A DNA stretch of 64,000 nucleotides from Cololabis saira. Its lineage: Eukaryota > Chordata > Actinopteri > Beloniformes > Belonidae. The DNA lies in contig NC_084599.1 in the NCBI RefSeq assembly GCF_033807715.1, forward strand, positions 29,135,625 to 29,199,624, written 5' to 3'. Below the pieces are notes generated by a model that was not told where the DNA came from, did not search any database, and was given only the letters and a program-made list of their open reading frames with translations. Positions 23,406 to 36,140 of this stretch are shown here, piece after piece (position 1 is the stretch's first letter; the number at the start of each line of letters is the position of its first letter). The translations under genes were made by a program, and so were the position numbers.

Positions 23406-26145
23406 TATCTCTGTGGTCACTGACCACTGACTTACTCAGTGCACGTGCTGCAAACTGTATCCACAAGCTGATATGATGCCACAGCCCTTTATGATGCTTA
23501 TTGTACTCTACTCTTCACAGCCCATCTCGTGTAATTTTTACAGTATGGAAATTTACAGGCCCCCCTTTCCAGTGATGTGTTTTTAGTTATTTTCTTTGTT
23601 TTGTAGTTGGTGGTTCTGGATTTTTCCCCCTCTTGGGTTTTTACCTGATAGTAGGTGTAATTAGTACAATCACGTATTTTACTGCCTCCAGGACCTTCGG
23701 GCCTTGATGTTTGGCTTCTGGTGGCCATAGAGGTAAACTGCGCTGTTTTTAAGGAGTCTCATATCTTGTGGCCATTTTGTGAGCACTAAACATACCAGTG
23801 ACATTACTCATTGGTTGATTACTCATTACTCATGTGACATTATGTAACCTATCTATGTCAGTTGATGATGCATGCAGACATTTGTTTGTTACAAAGATCC
23901 ACTCAGGTCAGACCAGTATTGTGTCTGTGCAGTTTGGGTTTAGCTGTCTGACACAGCTGCAAACATGTTGTATTGAGAACTGCAGGTTATTTTGTCTAAG
24001 AATTGCAGATCTGTAAAACTGCTGTACTGATGTCTCTCTGGGTCACTCCTGCATTGAAGCTTGAGATGTTTTGCTTGCAAAAGATAATTGAATACTTTGA
24101 TTCGAGCCATATTGCCAAGCCTTTATTTAAGAGAGCTATTATATTATCTTATAATATATTATCAGTCTTATTCAGGTATTGCAGACACTTTTAGTGGTTA
24201 ACATGTGTTTCTACAGAGGTATTATTTTCCATAACATGTCATAGTAAAGCAGAAATGAAGACCTCAGGTGCCTTTTTAACTACCAAGATGGACAAGTTCA
24301 TGTAATATCTTTGTGACTCCAAATACATTTACGTTTCATGCTGTGCTGAGGAACTTCTTGTACAGATTTATCCGTCAACATGGTGATTTAAAAATATCAA
24401 TATCATATTTTGAACACAGTGACATGTGATACTCTTCTTATTTGACACTGGAAAGGGCTCCTCATATATTTGAATCAAATGTAATTAGTGTTGTGGACTT
24501 ATGAGCTGTAATAATTATAAGTGCGCATTCACTTTTTGTTATTCAATGTCTAAAGGTAAGAATTTTTTTAAGAATTGTGTTTCATCATTCATCATTAAAG
24601 TCAAAAAGGTCCACAAATATGCAATTTGCTATTATTAACTATCACATATTCATTTCTCAATAGGATAAGGTTTTTATATTTGGAAAGATTTATTTTCCTA
24701 TCTACCTCAGTCTGCAACCAACAGTAAACTGCTGTATGGCGCAGAAAATAACCCGCGAGGCAACAGCGACATCTGCGGGAAAATAGCAGATGGTGCAATT
24801 ATGGACTTTTATTATTCCAATATTCATGCGTTTTGCCGCTTATTTCATGCGACTTTTATTCAGATAATAGGTCCTTGACAATTCATACAATAAACTTACA
24901 AACAATTACAAGACTAAAATTGTTCTATATAAGTTTTTTCATGTGAAATCTATTAATTCTTATACAAATTGTATTTTCTTTATACAAATAGTATGTTTTT
25001 TTCTATTATATTTGAGCATACTGTTACAGCAATTTTTCATAGCTGTAAGATAAATGATCAATTTGGCGCCATTTGACCAAACATGAGAAGAGGCCCCGCC
25101 CTGATGCTCGGAATCTGATTTCTGATTGGTGGATTCAGCTGCCTGTCATTGAATCATTCAGCAGTAAAAGTCTGAAAAACTGCGTCAAAGAATCGTCTTT
25201 TCACACACTTAGACAGGAAATTATAGTCCGGAGACGGACTTGCCTTCGAAATAAAACCACCCTGAGAAGAGTTGTTTGAAATTTAAAATCAGAAAGAGAG
25301 AATCTAAAAGAGAATGAAGATCTTCATCACTGTTTTTCCTGCATCACTGACTGCACAAAAGTAGTGCATGAGGTGCTTTCAGAGCATCACTTTTTTTGGT
25401 CTTCCTTGAAAGAAGCAACATCTGTTTTAATGCAATTTTTGGCTTCATGTTGTCAGACCTTATCTTTTTCTCCAAAACAGTAATTTGTTGTGGTTGTTCA
25501 AAGGGCGTTGGATTGATTCCCAGACTGAGCCCATGTACCACAGTTGATCTGATTGTCCAGATTGCCCTAAAAACGCTCAAAGTGTCAATCACAAGCCTGG
25601 ATAAATGGGATAAATGGGAAGGGGCTCCCAACAACAGCAACAATAATAATAATAATACATCCAAATTGATATGCTCAACTGTAGAGACCTCTATATAGGA
25701 ACAAAAAAACAACAACAAAAGAGTTGCTGTATTATGATGATGATGGTGATAAGTAAAAAATACCTGCAACGTAGGAAAACCTGACATCCCTGTGGAAACC
25801 CATCAGCATGATGGGTATTTTTAGATACATCATCAAGAACCTTCATGTGGTTCTTGATCATGAGAAAGTGTGCACTTATATTCTCTTACTGTTAAAGAAA
25901 TAATCATAATTACAACAACAACGATAATATAACAGTAACAACAACAATAATAACATAAGAATAACAATAATAACAATTACAATAACAATAATGTGACAGG
26001 TCAACATTACTAAAGTGCTTTCAAAAGATTCATAATGAGATCATTTTAAACTTTTTGGTTAAATTAAAGTTGAGCTGTCATGTCACACAGCCAGCCAGGA
26101 GATCACACTCCATGCAGTTTAGGTAAAAAAATATATGAATGAAAA
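23406..26145. other. Gap with no recognised gene
   Basis: Low-complexity patches such as (AAT)n and (AAC)n occur between 25620 and 26000. Nothing else is supported. A minus-strand frame near 23724 that begins MATRSQTSRPEG and reaches a possible donor (CAG then GTAAAA) has no partner exon that I can find. Confidence 0.4.
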
Positions 26146-26177
26146 ATAAATGAATAAATAAATAAATAAATAAATAA
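26146..26177. repeat. (AAAT)n microsatellite
   Basis: About eight AAAT/AATA tetranucleotides in a row. Confidence 0.9.
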
Positions 26178-26456
26178 AAACAACTTTGTAGAGGTATCTG
26201 ACCCTAATACGTCTATTTATGTGGATTGAAAAACTAACAGAATTGTAACAAATAAAGCTTTTTGAATTGAATAAAATAGTATGTATTAAACCTGTCAAAG
26301 AGAGGAAAACGAGTAAAATAAACAACAAAACACTCACACATAAAAAAAATCTAACAAAATTAAAAACATTATACATATATATCACTTTGTCTATACATAT
26401 ATTTTTTATTTTTCATGTTGTATGTCTTGCTATTGGGTCTAGAGCCTGTAATAAAG

Positions 26457-26614
<158 letters not shown>

Positions 26615-26689
26615 CAGAGGATATCCTATATACACTACATGGACTACATGTTCGGAGACAAAACATACACAAAAATCATGTTATAGGTC

Positions 26690-27190
26690 AACATCTTCAA
26701 AAATATAAACTTGATTTCTAAGTCTCATTGTTATTTTTTCCATTCCATATATGTCATTTACAAGATCCTTCCATTTAGAATTAATTAAATTATCATCCTT
26801 TAACCAATTTCTTGTAATTTTTTTTTATTTTAATTTTAATTAATGCTACTCTTAAAACTAAAAACAAGTGAGTATCTTTCCTCTTAATTTCTTCTGGTGT
26901 TTTTCCAAGTAATAACACCAGTGGATTTTTATCAAAAGAAACACCAAAAATATTCTCCAATTCTCTGACCGAGTTTTCCCAAAATTCACTTATAACTATA
27001 CATGACCAAAATACATGACGGTGGTGTGCTATCTGCTCCCCGCATTTTCTCCACAATTAGAATTTAGATCACATTTGTACTTACTTTGAATTTGGGGTGT
27101 CCTAAAATATGTAATTAAAATCTTCCAAGTGAACCTTTTACACATTTGTTCCCAATCAACAGAAGAAATATTACAATATTATATTACAAT
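26690..27190 (-). mobile_element. L1/Tx1-like LINE fragment, C-terminus of ORF2
   Basis: A minus-strand frame contains CGEQIAHHRHVFWSC, matching the cysteine/histidine motif near the C-terminus of fish L1 ORF2 (CGE..AD.YHIFW.C pattern), then FWENSVRELENIF and a lysine-rich stretch. After a slip in an A-rich run, a second frame reads INSKWKDLVNDIYGMEKIT, also typical of the ORF2 end. Only the 3' part is present. Confidence 0.7.
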
Positions 27191-29560
27191 CCCAAAGATG
27201 AATCACATGGTCCATCTTCCTGTGTGTGATTTATCCTGTACAGGACCAGACGGTGAGTTTAACATCATCATAACTAACCTGTGGTCCAATTTCCATCAGT
27301 CAAACTATTTTATTTTGAAATCCAATAATAGGAAGCTTTTCTTGTATTCCTGGGTAACTTGGTCCTGGTGCTGGAGTCAGAGGGCTGGTCGGGGGTGGGA
27401 GTTTTCCTTTTTTTTTTTTTTTCTTCTCCTAAACTTTCCTTACCTTCTGAAACTTATGACAAGTCTCATTGCAACTGGACGGAGACAAGCCAAAAGGTAA
27501 GGACAGCACCGAGACAGCCGTGTCTGCACTGATGCGCTTAGATCACATCTTATTAAAGCGCTTTTATATCATAGCTGCCTCTAGTAAAGCCTCAGAATAC
27601 TGATCCTGTAATATACTTTAGGAGTTGTCCTGCAGCAGCTGCCTCATGATTGTACTGTGTTTTAAAATCCCCTTATTATCACTGTAGTAATGCACTTAAT
27701 ACCTCTGCACAAAAGCCTCGGAGCTTATGTCTTAAATATCATTTTGCAGACTGACTGATGGTGTATTTGGGCTTTTCCACACTCACTAAGTGGCTTTTGT
27801 GATTGTTAATACTGTCTGTTTTTATTGGGGGATTTCCTGCACCGTGTTTAGTGGGACTGTTTTTCTGGCTCCCTCCAGAGCAAACTGATATTTGTTTCTT
27901 TATGTATCAAATCAGAATGAATAGTCCTAAAACTGTCGTTTTTGGGTGTGATTGTCTCACATGGGAAACATCTGTGCTCTATAAATAAGATGTTTTGATC
28001 TTGCCAGCTGATGCTCATCAGCCTTTTTTTTTTTTGAGTTTTCCCACAACAGAAAGTAAAAAAAAAAGCTAATTAGTGACTGTCTTTAAACATGTTTTAA
28101 CTCCCTGGCACTGTTTATCCTTTAGCAGCTCAGTACTTTTACTCTAAACTCAGCTTGTTCTCATGCTTATCCTGTTCCTGCAGAGCGTATTGACCTTTAT
28201 ATATCGTGGAAATGCCTAATAAATAAACTAAAAGCAGATTTAGGAGAACATTGTCAGACATTGTGGGTGAGGCTGCTCCATGAGACGGAAATCCCCCCCC
28301 ACTGTTGTTAGGGTTATGGAACCCCCTCCCAGTGTTGCTGTGTACTGATCTCTTTATTTCATTTGAATGCAGAATTTGATTTGATTTGATTAGGTTTGCC
28401 TAAAACAAGCCATCAAAGAAGCTGTCACAGTGGAGGCGCAGCTTTCCTTTACCTGAAATCCAAACAGGAAAACAAAAACTTGTCTTTTTCAAAGGAGGCC
28501 ACTTCTGAACTACATTTAACATGACTGACCGTGCACAAGGAGGTGTATCAGACTGAACACCGGCAGGATGAGGAAGTGCCTGTTTACAGTAACACATCCA
28601 TGAATTATTGCTGTGTGATATAAAGACACAATGTTATACGTGTCTGGTAGATTATCACTGCAGCCAAACTTTATCCTTCATCTCAGATACTGCCAAGAAC
28701 TGATTGTCCATGTGCGTACAGTTTACACAAATACTTGATGATCTGTGTTAACGTGAAGGTTTCCTCTCTGAAAACAGTTCTGGTAAATGTCGTAAGTTTG
28801 CATTGTTGAATGCTTGTTGGGGCGTACATCACAAGTTTCTTCATTATAAAACGTTACATCGGTTAACTGCATGATGGTTTGATGTTTTCCAGTATCACAG
28901 AATCTGCCTCTATCTGATTTAGGCTTGATTTGATCCAGGATCTAGTGATTGATGAGGTGATATCCTAACTGAACATATTTGCTTTAATTCACACCAAACT
29001 GCAGTAAATAACATCCTCTTATTAGTAGTATTGACGAGGATGACATGTGCTGATATCTGATTTATGTCTTTTTATACGATTGAATCGATCTGTACATGTA
29101 GACGGATGGGTTATTACACTCCCAGTGTGGACTACACATTTAATTCTTATTTTGTCTAATGAAGGTGGGGGCTGATATGATTACATGCTCTGTCACATGT
29201 CAGTGATCAATCATGTCTCTCACCAACTGTGTGATGTCACAACAAATCAGATTTTAGGGCCAACTAACAAGAGAGGAGAGAATGATGACGGCTGCATCTC
29301 AGAGGGGACTAGAACAAGTCTGTGAGCCTCTTTGCTCGGGGGGAGGGAGGTGTGTGAGCTGTCTGGCCTTTAACTTACTTTTCACTTTGTCATTTTGGGT
29401 TTGGAAAAGCAACATTATTCGAGACAGTTGCACAAACATTGTCGGAAGCTTCCTCACAATAGGAGAAAAGGTCAAAGAGTCTGCTGAGATGCTGTTGTTG
29501 TTGTTCTCCGTAATGACACGTTTTGAGAGGATAAAAGCATCTGCTGTCATGTCTGATGCT
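27191..29560. other. Gap with no recognised gene
   Basis: AT-rich, gene-poor sequence. No exon or transposon end is convincing. Confidence 0.4.
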
Positions 29561-29610
29561 CATTTTCTTTCTTTTCTTTTCTTTTCTTTTCTTTTCTTTT
29601 CTTTTCTTTT
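29561..29610. repeat. (CTTTT)n microsatellite
   Basis: About nine CTTTT pentamers, ending at GAGGAATGC. Confidence 0.92.
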
Positions 29611-30753
29611 GAGGAATGCTCTTTGTTTTCCGATGTTATTTCAGCTCCACTCTGGGTTTTTCCAAAGGTTGTCTCTTTATGCTGTGTTTCAAAACCAACC
29701 CAAGTCAAAGAAGACACACAAAAACAAATATAACGACTGATGAATTGATTTATGGATTTGAGTGAGAAAGTAAAGCAGTAGATGATCAGAACATCAAGTT
29801 CAAGTCATCCTCACATCAATCTCTCAACTTTCTGGAGCTCTCGGGGGAAACAGCCTTTCTGCAACAGGACCCTGGGGTGTGACTTACTGCTGCTGATCCA
29901 AAATAGATTCTCTGTAAGTTTAGTTAGAGGTGTCAGCAGGTTGAGGTAACATTCTGATACTCTCTAACGTTTTTGATGAATGCCTGTGGCCTTGCTCCAT
30001 AATGGATTATCAGTTTATTTACACCTCAGAGCTGAATGAGGAGTCTATTTAATTAGAGCTAAATTAAATCTTGGACCGCTCACGAGTCCTGCTGCTTGAT
30101 AAGCTGCATGCCGTTGTATTTTTAGCTTTATTACAAGTGGTTTTAATTTTAGAAAGACTGTGAGTTACTTGGAGCACTTTGGTGCATGATGCATACGGCC
30201 GGACTCACAAGGATACCGTAGAACTGGTGAACTGGTTTTGACAAAAGGAGCTGAAACTGGTGCAAGTGTGAACTGTGTTCATCATCTCTGGCATGCTTAG
30301 ATCACATCTCAGTTAAAAGCTGTGTTTATACACTTAAATCTAACATTACTGCCATCCAAAGATCCCCAATATGCCCTTGTGCCGTTCTTATAGATCCAGA
30401 TCTGTGTTTGTGAGGCGGCGTGTGAACTCAGAGTTTCTTCTTCTGTTCTGAAGTATCGTTGATTGACTTAAACAGCCACAAAGCTACTGTATGTTTTTGG
30501 TATGCAGGTCTGATTTAATGAGGTCAATTCCAGTCCAGTTCACGTATTTCCTGTTTTTGATTTGGTAGGGATGACTGTGTTGGGATATTCCCAGCGACTT
30601 ATTCAGGTCAAAAACTTTCGAGTAAACAGCTCGCCAATACTAATATTATTCACTGATCAGATATTGGAAACGCTGATACAATTCAATTCAAACTTAGACC
30701 TGAAGGTTTTTACTATTGAAATACAACAACAATATAAAAAAAAAACAAAAAAA

Positions 30754-30760
<7 letters not shown>
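29611..30760. other. Gap with no recognised gene
   Basis: Nothing identifiable was seen on either strand. Confidence 0.4.

Positions 30761-30838
<78 letters not shown>
30761..30838. repeat. (TA)n microsatellite
   Basis: About 38 TA dinucleotides, preceded by A-rich CACACACA and followed by (CATA)n. Confidence 0.95.
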
Positions 30839-30842
<4 letters not shown>

Positions 30843-32768
30843 CATACACAAATTGGACTGAACTCTGCATCTTTATCAACACAAATGAATCAGTATGGTT
30901 GAATCACAAATCCTGCAGGTTAATGATGTCCCGTTGGTTTAGCAGGTGTGATAATGCAGTCTGAGTCCACGTCTGCAGCTCTTTTCAAAGAGTTTGATTG
31001 ATCGAGTTGTTTTTTTGTTGGTTTGAAGTCTGAGTAAAGCAAAGATTTGCATGGAAGCATCATGTGCTTGACAATAACTGTTTGAAAACAGCAGACCAAT
31101 AATTAGACCTCTCTGAAACAGATTAACATTTCTTCCACAACCGGCATGCGTCTTTGTCATGGTTGTTTGGAGAAAAAGAAGCTACTAACTACATTATTCA
31201 GGGTTGAATAATGTGTTTTCCGCCAAAAACATATTAATCACTGCAGTATTTTTCCATCTATCTATTTGCCAATTTTAAATCAGGTGGTGATTTTGGTATT
31301 TTTTTGGCTCAGTGTGGGTTTATTATTTGAGATCTTCCGTCAAATCTGGACTTTTAATTAAATCAGTTTGGTTTGTTTAGAATAAATAATTGTGGTTTAG
31401 TTAAAATTAAGTCTGTATGTCAGGACATCTGAAAGCATAGTACTGCTTATTTACTTGGGATTTTATTATTATTGTTATTATTTTCCTGCAGTAGCCTCAT
31501 ACAATAATTGTAGAACAACAAGAGTTGTTTTCAAGTGGGGCAGTAAATACAAAGAATACATGAGAAAATGTAATAATAAAAAGTACCAAATATTTTAATA
31601 GCATGAATATCAGCTATTCCTTCTAACATCGGTAGGCTCTTAAAATTTTACAAGCATCAAGAATGGCTCTGTTCATAACTGGATTGTGTTAGAAGTCTCT
31701 GGATCATGAGTTATCATGAGGTAAGAGAAAAAAACAAATGTTTGGAGCTCATGTTCGGCATTTGAAGTGAATGTTCCCAGACAGAGTTTTCAGTTTTTCT
31801 TACCTCCCTATTTGCTTATTTTTTATCACTTACTGTCGTTCCCTGTTGGCTCCATTGTGATCTTTCATTCTCTCCAGCATGTAGATGTATACGGAATCAT
31901 ATGATGAGTCACATTAAATCCCAAGACAACTCCATTATCTTAAAATAACGAAGTCATAAGAAAAAACATACAGATTGGATAATTCAGGACACGTTGGGAT
32001 ATTGACCTTTTAATGACTGGGTATGTGAATGACGCTGGTTTATTTCTTATTTAGATGATGAGATTAAAGTAAAACAGATCAATGGGGATCTCAGGATACC
32101 AGACCAAACTGATTTTGCTGTTTCACCGCCGGGATGAAAATTAACTCATCTCCTCTAAAGTACTTGTCTCCGTGTCGCAGCTGGAGCATTCTCCTGAAGT
32201 CTTAAAGAAACGTCTGTGGCATGGTTCGGTCAAAATACCCCAGAGAGCGAGTACAAAGGCTTCATTTTTAACTGTTAATTTGCAACTCTTTTCACAGAAA
32301 CTGGTTTTATGTGGCTGAGTGAACATCTCCTCTCCACTCTCTCTCTCTGGCTTGTGCCTTATTTAAGATCCATCCTGCAGTTTTGTGCTTCTGTGGGGAC
32401 ATAAATAATGCATTCATTCAAATCTCCTTGTTACTAATCATTCATATCTTCTAAAGTTTTTTAGAGAAGAAATATTTGCATGTAACTTAAATAAAAGTGC
32501 ACCACAGCAGGGGCGGTTATACGACCACCTGTAGATCATCCATCTATCCAACCATAAAAATTCACAAACCTTGGAAAATAGTCATATCAAAGGCTGCAAA
32601 ATCCATCTGCCAGATGCATTTTGTTTCCAAAAATGGTATTAAAACCTTCCCAAGTAAATCATTTGATTAATGGAAAAGATTATAATGACATACAATCACA
32701 TACAGTTTATCACAGTTTAGTATCAGAGATTTCTGGTTCTGTATGAAGACGATAACATGATGTTGTGC
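30839..32768. other. Gap with no recognised gene
   Basis: AT-rich sequence without a supported feature. Confidence 0.4.

Positions 32769-32845
<77 letters not shown>
32769..32845. repeat. (TTA)n microsatellite
   Basis: About 25 ATT triplets with one ACG interruption near 32801. Confidence 0.95.
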
Positions 32846-33128
32846 TTATTGTGGTTGAGTGCTTCTGGTTGGGAAGAAAGCTCAATTTTCACATGGAAAA
32901 AAAACTATCCTGAACATCTGAAACGGTGATCTTTAGATACAAAACTTTCCTCCATTAACATTGAAACAGGGCTGATGCACAGACTCCATAGCCTTTGTAT
33001 ATAGACTTTGATGCAGTCTCAGCTACCTACATCTATAAAGCCTATCATCAGTAATATAACATCATAAATAATAATGTCTGGCTATAGTTGAAAGGACTTA
33101 CTCTAAATGTATAAAAACAGTGTTTGCA

Positions 33129-33220
33129 CCCTGCTTCTTATCCCATTGACTCCAGCCCACCCAGGATGAAGGATGAAGAGGATAAAGTGGGTATAGGAAA
33201 TGAATGGATGGATTGATTGC
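33129..33220 (+). mobile_element. V-SINE type 3' tail fragment
   Basis: It reads GACTCCAGCCCACCCAGGAT, then GATAAAGTGGGTATAGG and AATGAATGGATGGATTG. This is the common vertebrate SINE 3' end (GGATAAGCGG-type core with an ATGG tail). The head and central domain are not visible upstream. Confidence 0.6.
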
Positions 33221-34079
33221 GAGTCTTTTAAAGATCCTGCTCATATAGACATAGTTTGTTTAACTAATAAACTGCATGACTCATGTTAACGGGGATTCCC
33301 TTTAAAATCCTTTTAAACTTCTCTGATCTTCTTGTCTTTCTTTTTTGATTTAAAGAATCACTTTGGTTAAATTGCTGAAGTCACTCTTAAAAAGAGCTGG
33401 GTGATACAATAAGGCTTTGAAGTAATTATTGTGAGAGGAGCTGATTAAATGCAGATACAGCATTCAAGTTCTGCTTTCAAGGTCAAAGGCAACTTTTACT
33501 TTTTCATCATGTGAGCCATATTGTAACAATGCTAACTTTGGTCATTAAAACTGTTACAATTAATCAAATCCTGTCAAATGAACACTTGAAGAATTATAGA
33601 GGATTTACAGTTCATAACTGAAGCTCATTCACTTGTATGGAAAAGATGTTAGATGGTGTTTTTGTTGCATTTATAGTTGAGGAAAATAATATAGAAAATA
33701 GAGATGGTGTTGATATTCCAGTTTTTTCTTTTAATTTCAATTTCACTCACATCCGACTTTATACACAACAAACTGTGTTATTAAGGAGCCTGTCAGCGAG
33801 GTATACGATTGTGGTTCAACTAGATGTTCCTTTCTGCTTTATGTGCAGAATGAAAAACGCTCACATCATCTTCAGGACAACACTGAGAAAGCAGAATAAG
33901 TCTGGATGACAAATGACCACACTGATTATTACTCAGCCATAGACTAACCATTTAGAGATGATCATAATTGAAGGTTAAAGGTTTTTAGGTACAGTAGGTA
34001 AAATGTTAAAAATGGTCTATTGTCTAACGTTTTATGCCTGAGATGCATCTGTGAGGATGAAGTTTGAACAACGACACCA
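33221..34079. other. Gap with no recognised gene
   Basis: No supported feature. A 90-codon frame at 33637-33909 has no recognisable domain. Confidence 0.4.
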
Positions 34080-34270
34080 GTTTCAGACTTCAGAAAAGCA
34101 GGACCCTAATTTTCCAAAACCATGGGAGCACAGACGCCGCCTCAGTTCAGAGGCTCATAACGGAACAAATGCTGCATTTAACGCGGAGGTGCCTGTGGAA
34201 ATGCGCTCCCGCCTTATGTAGTCACCAAGTCACGTCAAAAAAATAACACTGCACAGCTCAAACACTGGCT
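34080..34270 (+). mobile_element. LINE 3'-end fragment (L2-like)
   Basis: With one extra A near 34197 ignored, the plus strand reads WNALPPYVVTKSRQKNN followed by TAQLKHWLFS. This matches the pattern at the C-terminus of L2-like LINE proteins (WN.LP then K..L..HLF). Only this terminal piece is recognisable. Confidence 0.45.
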
Positions 34271-35820
34271 CTTCAGTTCTCAGTGCTGCCACAAAGGTTA
34301 AAACTGCTGCCCAAATCCTATTTTTTTTAAATTGATTTTACATTTTGTCCTACTTCTGATTTGATTGACCTATTTTTCAATTTTCCAACATTTCAGACAC
34401 ATTTCATTTTGCTGTAGAGTTGGAAATCGAATTGATGATCGGATATCGGACTGGCTTCTCGTTGAGATTACACATCCAAGCGGAGTTTCTAAAAGCAGTT
34501 TGCAAAGCAGTGACTGCAGTCTGCTAATGTCCTTTAGTCTGAATAAAGAGGAAAACTGATCAGAAACTCACACAATACTAACAACCACAGAGAAAACTGC
34601 CCTCAGTCGACGCTCTTTCAAGCAGGCAACACCAAAGCTTTGCCTCTCCACCCAGCACATCTGATCTGAACGTTAACGCACTCTGACCTTGAATGTCCTT
34701 AAAATCTATCAGAATATGGCACTAAAAGAAGTTAAATCAGTTTTTCTGTTGAGCTGCCTGTGAGTCATCTGTTTAGCTCTTCTCTTTATCTTAATTCTGA
34801 TTTCTGGTTTCAGGTCTTGGAATCAGATCCGAACCAAAGAAAGTGAATCAGTTAATTTGCAAACTGTTCATTTTTGTTCTGAGGCTGATTCAAATATTGT
34901 TCCCACCTCATAAATCGCTATTCAAGAGTTTAACGATTTATGACCGACGGCTGTATTAATGATGGGAAAATGTTGCCCGTCTGGGCACAATATCTATGGA
35001 GACAAAATAAACATATTACATCGTTATAAATCAGTTTGTTTGTTTGTTTCGTTTGGATTTTCTTACACATTCCTAAAGGGGTTGCTAGACTTCCTGGGGG
35101 TTGAACAGGAAAAGGGCACAGAGCCAGCGCCTCCAAGTACAAAAATATGAGCCCTCCTGGCACTGCCCGCCATTTCCACAGATGGTACAATCAGGTTTCT
35201 TTTCTTTTTACTTTCTATCTCTGTTCCACTTTGAAATAAAACCCCCCTCATTTGGACCACCCCCAAATGCACTCCCGATAATTTAACTTTGAAAATGCAA
35301 ACTTGGCATTAGAGTTTGTTTCTCAAATGCAGCGGAGAGCCAGAGAGAAAACACAGAGTGAAAGATGGGGATATTAAATGGAACGAGTCAAACCTCTGCA
35401 GTCATGCAGAGATGAGAGCCACGTACGGCTGCAATTCTTTTTTTAATATGAATTGTGAAAAGGATGGGAATAAAGGCTTGCAAGCAATCCTGCAATAACA
35501 TAGGTTTTTATCTGTAGTAATTGTTGTGAAGTTAGCAATTTCCCGGTAACCTAATGTGGCAAAACAGTTCCCTTCTTAAACTGTAGAAAAATAAAAACTA
35601 GCAGCAACTCAATGAATCATCTGCCACTATATTGTCACACTTATAGCTACGGTTTTGTCCTAACATTAACTTTTCGTCTATGAATGTATAGCTTGAAAGC
35701 CTCACAAGATGAATCCTCTCTAACTGTGATCTTGTGGCTCTCGTAAAAATCTCGCTGTCTTGGGAAGTAACTCTTCAGGCATATATTTATATACTGCTTT
35801 AATTTATTAGATATAATTAA
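34271..35820. other. Gap with no recognised gene
   Basis: No supported gene or RNA in this stretch. Confidence 0.4.
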
Positions 35821-36140
35821 TTGAAGGCAGGGTAACGGATTTCTAGATTACATCATTTCTGTTGACATTTGAAAGAAAAACACAAAGAGTTTACTCCTCC
35901 CCAGTCCCTTCAGAAAAACACACCCTGTCAATAACTCTTACAGGCCCCTCCCCCTGTCAGTGATTGGCTTTTTTCAGTTTTCAGGCCAGGGCTGTCTGTG
36001 TATTATGCTTTTCTTTCTTTTTCTTTTTTTAAGTGAGGCGGAGGGCCAGCAGATGGTAAAGATATATACTCTAATTGAAACAAAAAAAAAGTTTCTGGGT
36101 TAGTATACTATATATGTAGAATCACTTACCCTACCTTTAA
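35821..36140. mobile_element. Probable piggyBac-type MITE
   Basis: The left end TTGAAGGCAGGGTAACGGAT and the right end, read in reverse complement as TTAAAGGTAGGGTAAGTGAT, form imperfect inverted repeats about 320 bp apart. The right end carries TTAA, the piggyBac target; the left TTGA looks like a one-base decay. There is no transposase frame. Confidence 0.55.

Noticed and set aside
23498..23728. Minus-strand frame starting MATRSQTSRPEGPGG with a possible splice donor
   Set aside because: It looks briefly exon-like, but no acceptor or continuing exon could be found leftward and no family is recognised.
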